From Flavobacteriaceae bacterium (lineage in GTDB: Bacteria > Bacteroidota > Bacteroidia > Flavobacteriales > Flavobacteriaceae): a stretch of 12,301 bases of DNA. The position numbers and the translations under genes are program-made. Of this stretch, positions 7,203-12,301 are shown one piece after another (within the stretch, counting starts at the first letter, position 1; each line of letters starts with the position of its first letter). The DNA lies in the NCBI GenBank assembly GCA_030618945.1, contig JAUXCI010000046.1, positions 1 through 12,301 on the forward strand, read 5' to 3'. Under the pieces are notes generated by a model. It worked only from the letters and a program-made list of their open reading frames with translations. It searched no databases and had not been told where the DNA came from.

Positions 7203-8696
7203 TTAATCCAAAACGGGTTCTTCTTCTTTCTTTTCAGCATAAAGTTCAACACCGGCTTCATAGTATTTGTCTCCTTCGGTCCAAAATGGCGTCTTAGGGT
7301 CATTGGCAATCAACCTTGATGAAAGCACATACGATTTAAAAAACTTAACCAGATAGTCATAGTCCAGGGTTTCAGGGTTATCGGTTACCTGATGGTAATA
7401 TTTATTAATTTCATCATCAAAGGCAGTAAATCCCAGACTGAAAGTTGGAGCAGGAATTCCTTTGGCAGCAAAGTTCACATTGTCAGATCTGTCAAAAAGA
7501 CCTTGCTCTGGGGCTGGATCATCAATAACAGTCAGGCCAAATTCTTTACCGGCATCAATAATGTGTTGACCAACAGTAGTTCTATGTAATCCGAATATGG
7601 TAATTTTTGTTGTGTCATTGTATCCGGCACCGTCACTGTTAAAACAATAGACCATTTTATCTAAGGGCATCACAGGGTTTTCAGAATAGTATTTACTTCC
7701 TAACAATCCTTTTTCCTCACCCGTAAACAATATAAACAGTGAAGATCTTTTTGTTGGGTATTTGCCAATATTTTCAGCGACGCTTAAAACCGTAACTGTA
7801 CCTACAGCATTATCTCTAGCTCCATTATATATGGAATCATTTTCTGCATTTGGTTTTCCGACTCCCACATGATCATAATGAGCTGAGTAGATAATAAATT
7901 CATCTTTTAATTTTGGGTCAGTTCCTTCCAGATAACCTACTACATTTCTGCACGAAAGATCTTCAATAGCTACTCCTTCAACACTAAGGTCTACCTTTAA
8001 TGACTTTGAAGCAGCAAGCCTACCTGCAGTTTCCATACCATTATCAACCATCCAAAGATGAACAAATTTTTCAGCATGTACTTCGGCCTTTAGTCCTGTT
8101 TTTGGTTCGTTGAAATAATGCGCATAGCGATCATACATTTTGTCCTCAATTTCAATAAGTTCTATCAAAGCAACCGCTCCAAGGCTATCAGCCAGTTCTC
8201 TTTTTGCCTGACCGGCTCTGAATTTAGCTCTGGGCTCTTTGGTTTCTGCTGTTCCGGCTTTGACAATGACCAACTTTCCTTTTACGTCCTTTCCCTCAAA
8301 ATCAGCCTTGCTGCCATAGTCTAAATAAATAGCCTCTCCTTGAAAAGAAATATTTTTAACCGACATGGCTAAAAATTTGTCACTTGTTATGTCATTAATT
8401 TGTAAAGAAATATTTGTTGGGGCCAATATTTTTTCTAAAGGTACATTCTGATAATAGCTTCCATTGTCACCCGCGGGTTTTACATTGAATTTTCTCAAAG
8501 TATTGGCCAAATACGCCGAGGCGATCTTTAATTCATCAGAAGCCGTTTGGCGTCCTTTTAATTCATCCGAAGCAAGAAAATATATTTGACTTTTAATATC
8601 GTTTTTGTTAATGGTGGAAATTGTTTTTTCAACTTCTGTTTGGCCTATGGCCGAGATACTAATAAACAGAATTGACAGGAGTAATTGAATTTTCAT
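7203..8696 (-). CDS. Exported M28-family zinc metallopeptidase with PA-like insert
   Basis: The 497-residue protein begins with a Sec signal peptide (MKIQLLLSILFISISAIGQ, likely cut near 18) and should act in the periplasm or outside the cell. Residues about 35-100 are the N-terminal part of the peptidase fold (IYFLASDELKGRQT), followed by a PA-like protease-associated region (about 100-250). The catalytic M28 domain then shows all five di-zinc ligands: His273 in AHYDHVG, Asp295 in GARDNAVG, Glu328 with catalytic Glu327 in FTGEEKG, Asp355 in NSDGAG and His435 in YYHQVTDNP. The usual GADDNASG is GARDNAVG, but the ligand Asp is kept. Aminopeptidase activity is likely; specificity is unknown. 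The C-terminus is a short acidic tail (EEEPVLD), with no T9SS sorting domain or membrane anchor. It is transcribed divergently from cinA across 123 bp; I find no exact -7 element on its strand. Confidence 0.93.
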   Translation of the reverse strand: MKIQLLLSILFISISAIGQTEVEKTISTINKNDIKSQIYFLASDELKGRQTASDELKIASAYLANTLRKFNVKPAGDNGSYYQNVPLEKILAPTNISLQINDITSDKFLAMSVKNISFQGEAIYLDYGSKADFEGKDVKGKLVIVKAGTAETKEPRAKFRAGQAKRELADSLGAVALIELIEIEDKMYDRYAHYFNEPKTGLKAEVHAEKFVHLWMVDNGMETAGRLAASKSLKVDLSVEGVAIEDLSCRNVVGYLEGTDPKLKDEFIIYSAHYDHVGVGKPNAENDSIYNGARDNAVGTVTVLSVAENIGKYPTKRSSLFILFTGEEKGLLGSKYYSENPVMPLDKMVYCFNSDGAGYNDTTKITIFGLHRTTVGQHIIDAGKEFGLTVIDDPAPEQGLFDRSDNVNFAAKGIPAPTFSLGFTAFDDEINKYYHQVTDNPETLDYDYLVKFFKSYVLSSRLIANDPKTPFWTEGDKYYEAGVELYAEKKEEEPVLD

Positions 8697-8787
8697 GATT
8701 TGATTTTAGAAATTAGGGGATAAATATATAAATAATATACCAATAGGATAAAACACTTCTTAAATGTATAAAAAGAATTCACTTCAG

Positions 8788-8795
8788 TATCTTTG
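8788..8795 (+). promoter_or_regulatory. Putative Bacteroidetes -7 element for cinA
   Basis: TATCTTTG exactly matches TAnnTTTG and lies 24 bp before the cinA ATG, in the 123-bp divergent gap with the peptidase gene. No convincing -33 TTTG is present at 19-21 bp upstream. Confidence 0.6.
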
Positions 8796-8819
8796 TGCAC
8801 CTTTAAAAAATATTGACGC

Positions 8820-10085
8820 ATGAACGCAGAGATAATCACCATTGGAGATGAAATCCTTATTGGCCAAATCGTAGACACGAATTCTCAGTGGCTGGGGCAA
8901 AGACTCAATGAAATTGGGGTTTCTGTGTATCAGATCACTTCCATACAAGATGACGCAGAGCATATTTTAAAGGCCGTTGCCGAAGCGGAAGCAAATGTTG
9001 ATATCATTATCCTTACGGGAGGATTGGGGCCTACAAAGGACGACATTACCAAATTGACCCTAACCGAATATTTTGGGGATAAGCTAATAAGACATCCCGA
9101 AATTGAGGTGCATATCAAGCATTTATTTGCTAAAATAAAATATAAGTTTACCGAGCTGGATTTAAAACAGGCCCTACTGCCAAGTAAGGCTAAAATTCTG
9201 AAAAATGAGTTGGGAACCGCCTCAGGTATGTGGTATAGCAAGGGGTCAAAGGTGATTATTTCCTTGCCCGGTGTTCCTAATGAGATGAAAGGTTTGATCA
9301 ATTCATCGGTTCTACCAAATCTTCAAAAGTCTTTTAATTTGCCATTTATCCTTCATAGAACTGTTCATACATATGGTATGGGAGAAAGCAGGGTTGCAGA
9401 ACGACTTGAGCCGTGGGAAGATAAATTACCTGATTTTATCAAATTGGCTTATCTTCCGTCATACGGAAGATTGCGCTTAAGGCTAAGTGCCAAAGGAACA
9501 AATATGGAGCAACTGGAAATGGCTTTGGAAGCAGAGGTAAAGAAGTTGAAAGATCTTATACAGGATATAATTGTAGGCTCAGGTGATGAGGAAACCTTGG
9601 AGCGATCCATCAATAAACTTCTAAGAGGGAATAATCAAACACTAAGCCTTGCTGAAAGTTGTACAGGAGGAAATATATCAAAAAAGATCACCGCTGAACC
9701 CGGAGCTTCTCAGTTTCTGAGAGGTGCGATTGTTGCTTATGACCGTGATATTAAAAAGAAGATTCTAAAAGTTTCTTCAGAAACCATTGATAAGTATTCT
9801 GTTGTAAGCGGACAAGTGGCTAGTGAAATGGCTTTACAATGCCAAAAGCTTTTTGAAACCGACTATGCCATTGCCACTACTGGAAATGCAGGCCCAACAA
9901 CCGATAAGACTGATAAATCTGTTGGTGTTGTATTTATTGCAATTGCATCCCCAACAGGGATTTTTACGCAAGAATTCTTCTTTGGTCAACCTAGAGAAAA
10001 AGTAATTGAACGAGCTTCTATGAAGGCCTTGGAATTATTGAGAAAAGAAATTTTAAAAAACAACGAAAATAGTTTGTCAGATTAG
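8820..10085 (+). CDS. cinA: CinA-like protein with nicotinamide-nucleotide amidase domain
   Basis: The 421-residue protein has the standard two-domain layout. The N-terminal MoaB/MogA-like (COG1058) domain shows AEIITIGDEILIGQIVDTNS (3-22), TGGLGPTKDDITK (66-78) and LPGVPNEMKG (149-158); this domain is associated with ADP-ribose pyrophosphatase activity in characterised homologues. The C-terminal PncC domain (about 265-415) shows SLAESCTGGNIS (276-287), VVSGQVASEMA (328-338) and TTGNAGPT (353-360). PncC deamidates NMN to nicotinic acid mononucleotide, recycling the by-product of NAD-dependent DNA ligase. The family name comes from competence induction in streptococci; no competence gene is nearby. 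The ATG start is fixed by the family N-terminus. The end of the gene overlaps the -33 box of the rpmB promoter. Confidence 0.95.
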   Translation: MNAEIITIGDEILIGQIVDTNSQWLGQRLNEIGVSVYQITSIQDDAEHILKAVAEAEANVDIIILTGGLGPTKDDITKLTLTEYFGDKLIRHPEIEVHIKHLFAKIKYKFTELDLKQALLPSKAKILKNELGTASGMWYSKGSKVIISLPGVPNEMKGLINSSVLPNLQKSFNLPFILHRTVHTYGMGESRVAERLEPWEDKLPDFIKLAYLPSYGRLRLRLSAKGTNMEQLEMALEAEVKKLKDLIQDIIVGSGDEETLERSINKLLRGNNQTLSLAESCTGGNISKKITAEPGASQFLRGAIVAYDRDIKKKILKVSSETIDKYSVVSGQVASEMALQCQKLFETDYAIATTGNAGPTTDKTDKSVGVVFIAIASPTGIFTQEFFFGQPREKVIERASMKALELLRKEILKNNENSLSD

Positions 10086-10104
10086 TAAAGAATAATTATT
10101 TTTG
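10073..10104 (+). promoter_or_regulatory. Promoter of the rpmB-rpmG-DUF4295 operon
   Basis: TTTG at 10073-10076 and TATTTTTG at 10097-10104 are separated by 20 bp. This is an exact fit to the Bacteroidetes vegetative pattern TTTG-N19-21-TAnnTTTG and the best promoter in the window. The -33 box lies inside the last codons of cinA. The expected leader before rpmB is about 30 nt. Confidence 0.8.
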
Positions 10105-10141
10105 CACCTCGTTTTGAAACAACAATTAAAACAATCAGGAA

Positions 10142-10381
10142 ATGTCAAGAGTATGTGAGTTAACGGGTAAGAGAGCTATGGTTGGGAACAACGTGTCTCA
10201 CGCTATGAATAGAACCAAAAGAAAATTCAAGGTAAATTTGGTGAAAAAACGTTTTTATTTACCAACTGAAGATAAATGGGTTACTTTAAAGGTCTCTACC
10301 AGAGCTTTAAAAAACATTAATAAAAAAGGTGTTGAAGTGGTAATTGCTGAAGCCAGAGCTAATGGTTTTTTAAAAAAATAA
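10142..10381 (+). CDS. rpmB: Large-subunit ribosomal protein bL28
   Basis: The 79-residue protein has the canonical L28 N-terminus, [20 protein letters not shown], then a basic segment ([19 protein letters not shown]) and the strand [14 protein letters not shown]. The length and single N-terminal Cys match the zinc-free (C-minus) type seen in E. coli. It is first in a three-gene ribosomal operon with its own promoter; rpmG begins 6 nt after its stop. AGGA lies just before the ATG but too close to be a normal Shine-Dalgarno. Confidence 0.97.
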   Translation: MSRVCELTGKRAMVGNNVSHAMNRTKRKFKVNLVKKRFYLPTEDKWVTLKVSTRALKNINKKGVEVVIAEARANGFLKK

Positions 10382-10387
10382 GAAGAA

Positions 10388-10573
10388 ATGGCAAAGAGTA
10401 GAGGAAATAGAATACAAGTTATATTGGAATGTACTGAACATAAAGCTTCAGGACAAGCAGGAACTTCTCGTTATATTACAACGAAGAACAAAAAAAATAC
10501 TCCAGACAGATTGGAAATTAAGAAATTCAATCCTATTCTGAAGAAAATGACAATTCACAAGGAAATTAAATAA
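10388..10573 (+). CDS. rpmG: Large-subunit ribosomal protein bL33, zinc-free type
   Basis: The 61-residue protein is clear bL33 ([11 protein letters not shown] near the N-terminus, [36 protein letters not shown]). Zinc-binding paralogues carry two Cys pairs; here only Cys15 remains and the second pair is absent (KKFNP in place of a Cys-containing turn), so this is a C-minus bL33. The spacing (6 nt after rpmB, 16 nt before the next gene) indicates co-transcription with its neighbours. An A-rich stretch, AGAAGAA, precedes the ATG. Confidence 0.96.
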   Translation: MAKSRGNRIQVILECTEHKASGQAGTSRYITTKNKKNTPDRLEIKKFNPILKKMTIHKEIK

Positions 10574-10589
10574 TTAGAGACACAGAGTC

Positions 10590-10742
10590 ATGGCAAAGAA
10601 ATCAGTAGCATCGTTACAAACAGGGTCAAAAAGGTTGACTAAGGCTATAAAAATGGTAAGATCTGAAAAATCAGGTGCTTATATGTTTGTAGAAAGCATT
10701 ATGGATCCAACTAGGGTAAATGATTTTTTGAGTAAAAAATAA
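10590..10742 (+). CDS. DUF4295 small basic protein, probable ribosomal protein bL38
   Basis: The 50-residue, lysine-rich protein begins MAKKSVASLQTGSKRLTKAI, has a central KSGAYMFVESIM and ends VNDFLSKK. It matches the DUF4295 family, found directly after rpmG in Bacteroidetes. From memory of the Flavobacterium johnsoniae ribosome structure, a phylum-specific 50S protein named bL38 was described there, and I believe it is this family; that link should be confirmed. The sequence itself supports a ribosomal role: size, basic charge, and position as last gene of an L28-L33 operon just before a terminator. It is easily missed because of its length. The ATG is the only sensible start, 16 nt after rpmG, without a Shine-Dalgarno. 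Confidence 0.88.
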   Translation: MAKKSVASLQTGSKRLTKAIKMVRSEKSGAYMFVESIMDPTRVNDFLSKK

Positions 10743-10764
10743 TATTTACTTCCAAAAATATACT

Positions 10765-10797
10765 AAAAGCTACTTTCGAATAGAAAGTGGCTTTTTT
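10765..10797 (+). terminator. Intrinsic terminator of the rpmB-rpmG-DUF4295 operon
   Basis: A 13-bp stem (10765-10777 with 10783-10795) with one U-G pair, loop GAATA, ends in a run of six T. It begins 22 bp after the DUF4295 stop and separates the ribosomal operon from ftsY. Confidence 0.88.
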
Positions 10798-10833
10798 GAT
10801 TTTAAGCCGGATGTGTATCAGTTGAATTTTAAC

Positions 10834-10841
10834 TAACTTTG
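10834..10841 (+). promoter_or_regulatory. Putative Bacteroidetes -7 element for ftsY
   Basis: TAACTTTG exactly matches TAnnTTTG and lies 37 bp before the ftsY ATG, after the preceding terminator. The -33 region has only a TGTG-like partial match at slightly short spacing. Confidence 0.6.
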
Positions 10842-10878
10842 TGCTCGCTAAAAAAACCGTTGCAATAAACATCTAATC

Positions 10879-11832
10879 ATGAGTTTATTTAAAAAAATAT
10901 TTTCTAAAGAAAAGAAGGAAACCTTGGATAAAGGTTTAGAAAAATCAAAAACTTCATTTTTTAATAAACTTTCAAAGGCAGTGGCCGGAAAATCGTCTGT
11001 AGATGATGATGTCCTGGATAATCTGGAGGAAGTGCTGGTATCTTCAGATGTGGGAGTAGAAACCACTTTAAAGATTATTGACCAAATAGAGGCAAGGGTG
11101 TCAAGAGATAAATATTTTGGCACCGAAGAACTCAATAGTATTTTGAGAGAAGAGATTGCTGCTTTACTTGCCAAGACCAACTCTGGTAATGATACAGATT
11201 TTAGAATTCCCGATACCGACAAGCCATATGTGATCATGGTGGTGGGGGTAAACGGTGTTGGTAAAACGACTACCATTGGTAAAATGGCGTTTCAATATAA
11301 AAAACAGGGATTAAAAGTGGTTTTGGGTGCAGCTGATACGTTTAGGGCGGCGGCTATAGATCAGTTACAGGTTTGGGCCGATAGGGTAGACGTACCAATG
11401 GTGAGGCAGGAAATGGGTAGTGATCCGGCATCTGTTGCTTTTGACACGATAGAATCAGCGGTAAAACAGAATGCTGATGTGGTCATTATTGATACGGCAG
11501 GAAGACTTCACAATAAGGTGAACCTGATGAATGAGCTTACAAAAATAAAAAGGGTCATGCAAAAGATAAAAGCTGATAAACCTGATGAGGTATTATTGGT
11601 TTTAGACGGTTCGACCGGACAGAATGCTTTTGAACAAGCCAAGCAATTTACAAAGGCCACAGAAGTAACTTCCTTAGCCATAACAAAATTAGACGGTACT
11701 GCCAAAGGTGGTGTTGTTATAGGAATTTCGGATCAGTTTCAGATTCCTGTAAAATACATAGGGGTTGGAGAAGGAATTGAAGATCTTCAGGTATTCAATA
11801 AAACAGAATTTGTTGATTCTTTTTTTAGGTAG
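10879..11832 (+). CDS. ftsY: Signal recognition particle receptor FtsY
   Basis: FtsY is the membrane-associated SRP-receptor GTPase that docks SRP-ribosome complexes for co-translational insertion. The 317-residue protein is an NG-domain form with only a short basic N-terminus (MSLFKKIFSKEKKE), without the long acidic A domain of E. coli; the basic start may help lipid binding. The N domain (about 25-100) is helical. The G domain shows P-loop GVNGVGKTTT (123-132), DTFRAAAIDQL (153-163), DTAGR (205-209), TKLDGTAKGG (269-278) and the C-terminal IGVGEGIEDLQVFN (294-307). DTFRAAAIDQL and TKLD are typical of FtsY, while Ffh would carry a C-terminal M domain, which is absent. It sits between the ribosomal operon and rimO. 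No hairpin terminator is visible after it, so transcription may run on into rimO. Confidence 0.97.
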   Translation: MSLFKKIFSKEKKETLDKGLEKSKTSFFNKLSKAVAGKSSVDDDVLDNLEEVLVSSDVGVETTLKIIDQIEARVSRDKYFGTEELNSILREEIAALLAKTNSGNDTDFRIPDTDKPYVIMVVGVNGVGKTTTIGKMAFQYKKQGLKVVLGAADTFRAAAIDQLQVWADRVDVPMVRQEMGSDPASVAFDTIESAVKQNADVVIIDTAGRLHNKVNLMNELTKIKRVMQKIKADKPDEVLLVLDGSTGQNAFEQAKQFTKATEVTSLAITKLDGTAKGGVVIGISDQFQIPVKYIGVGEGIEDLQVFNKTEFVDSFFR

Positions 11833-11844
11833 TTGAATGTTAAA

Positions 11845-11914
11845 ATGCATGACTGCATGAATACGTGAATTTTCAATGCTACAATGCTGAAATGCTACAA
11901 TGGAAAATGCGTGA
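11845..11914 (+). repeat. Degenerate octamer-periodic tract downstream of ftsY
   Basis: Starting 12 bp after the ftsY stop, the sequence has an 8-bp period: ATGCATGA, CTGCATGA, ATACGTGA, a 6-bp interruption, then AATGCTAC, AATGCTGA, AATGCTAC, AATGGAAA and ATGCGTGA. No reading frame or terminator is seen in it. Confidence 0.6.
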
Positions 11915-11937
11915 ATTCTTAAATAATTTGTACACTG

Positions 11938-11949
11938 CCTGCCGGCAGG
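11938..11949. repeat. GC-rich 12-bp perfect palindrome
   Basis: CCTGCCGGCAGG is self-complementary and stands out in an AT-rich gap. It resembles interspersed CCTGCC/GGCAGG palindromes that I recall from intergenic regions of flavobacterial genomes, here in a one-sided form (the left side continues CTG, the right side does not mirror it). Confidence 0.5.
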
Positions 11950-11983
11950 AACGTGATAATTTCAAAATATAATAATTAATTCA

Positions 11984-12081
11984 ACTTAAAACTTAACCCT
12001 TAATACCTAGCACTTAACACTTAACACTTAACACCTAGCCCTTAACACTTAGCACTTAACACTTAGCACTTAACATTTAAA
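11984..12081 (+). repeat. Array of 14 heptamers (ACTTAAC type) upstream of rimO
   Basis: Fourteen contiguous 7-bp units run in exact phase with consensus ACTTAAC and end 16 bp before the rimO ATG. Variation is confined to a few positions: the core at unit positions 3-6 is TTAA in ten units, CTAG in two and TTAG in two, always YTAR. Because 7 leaves remainder 1 on division by 3, the TAA/TAG rotates through all three frames. The unit after the array (12082-12088) no longer fits. There are no spacers, so this is not CRISPR. With the octamer tract and GC palindrome it fills most of the 265-bp ftsY-rimO gap, where I found no convincing -7 element. Confidence 0.8.
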
Positions 12082-12097
12082 ACCCAAAACTGTCCCC

Positions 12098-12301
12098 ATG
12101 CGCACAAAGTCATCTAGAAAAAATAAAATCAATGTTATTACGCTTGGATGTTCAAAGAATGTATATGACAGTGAGGTTCTAATGGGCCAGCTTAAGGCGA
12201 ACAATAAAAATGTAGTTCATGAAGATGAAAATGATGACGGTAATATTGTTGTCATCAATACCTGTGGATTTATTGGTAAGGCCAAAGAAGAATCAATCAA
12301 T
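12098..12301 (+). CDS. rimO: Ribosomal protein uS12 methylthiotransferase RimO, 3' part outside window
   Basis: Sixty-eight codons are visible before the right edge. They cover the start of the N-terminal MTTase (UPF0004) domain: NVITLGCSKNVYDSEVL (12-28) with Cys18, and VVINTCGFIGKAKEESIN (51-68) with Cys56. These are two of the three Cys that bind the auxiliary 4Fe-4S cluster. RimO is a radical-SAM enzyme that adds a methylthio group to an Asp of ribosomal protein S12. The relative MiaB, which modifies tRNA, usually has a different first Cys context; LGCSKN and TCGFI favour RimO. The radical-SAM CxxxCxxC and TRAM domains lie outside. The start at ATG 12098 gives the short basic leader MRTKSSRKNK; an upstream start is excluded by stops in the heptamer array. 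Confidence 0.92.
   Translation, partial: MRTKSSRKNKINVITLGCSKNVYDSEVLMGQLKANNKNVVHEDENDDGNIVVINTCGFIGKAKEESIN

Noticed and set aside
8930..9301. 123-codon open frame on the minus strand inside cinA
   Set aside because: It is antisense to a certain gene, with no family features or start context.
10848..11276. 142-codon open frame on the minus strand inside ftsY
   Set aside because: It lies antisense to a certain gene, has low-complexity Ser/Thr/Leu-rich composition and no recognisable domain; it is a shadow of ftsY codons.
11984..12081. CRISPR array
   Set aside because: The units are 7 bp and contiguous, with no spacers and no cas genes nearby.

Overview
The window looks like the chromosome of an AT-rich member of the Bacteroidetes, most likely the Flavobacteriaceae. 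Three things point there. Four genes are preceded by exact TAnnTTTG -7 promoter elements. Start codons generally lack a Shine-Dalgarno sequence. The gene order rpmB-rpmG-DUF4295-ftsY-rimO, and the sequences of MenB, MenD and RimO, are flavobacterial in character. Almost everything is core housekeeping. I see no phage, transposase, CRISPR array, rRNA or tRNA.

Left part (1-6010): menaquinone biosynthesis. An alpha/beta hydrolase cut by the left edge overlaps menF (isochorismate synthase) by 4 bp. menD (SEPHCHC synthase) follows from its own promoter and ends in a bidirectional hairpin terminator. A minus-strand gene for an exported esterase-like protein, which seems to have lost its catalytic residues, sits between menD and menB (DHNA-CoA synthase). 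MenF, MenD and MenB act at three steps of the chorismate to 1,4-dihydroxy-2-naphthoyl-CoA route; menC, menE, menA and a convincing menH are not in the window.

Middle (6011-8819): menB is followed by a fumarylacetoacetate-hydrolase-fold enzyme and a CYTH triphosphate-tunnel protein that must start at a non-ATG codon, most likely TTG. These converge on a minus-strand exported M28 metallopeptidase, and a near-continuous 55-bp palindrome separates the two directions.

Right part (8820-12301): cinA, then the ribosomal cluster rpmB-rpmG-DUF4295 (a 50-aa protein probably corresponding to the Bacteroidetes ribosomal protein bL38), a terminator, ftsY (SRP receptor) and the start of rimO (S12 methylthiotransferase), cut by the right edge. 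The cluster thus combines ribosome components, co-translational membrane targeting and ribosome modification.

The least explained DNA is the 265-bp ftsY-rimO gap. It holds an octamer-periodic tract, a GC-rich palindrome and 14 exact-period heptamers (consensus ACTTAAC), each keeping a YTAR core and therefore a stop trinucleotide on both strands. A four-unit version of the same heptamer lies between menB and the FAH gene. I found no convincing new multi-gene system; the heptamer arrays and the apparently dead esterase are the best leads.
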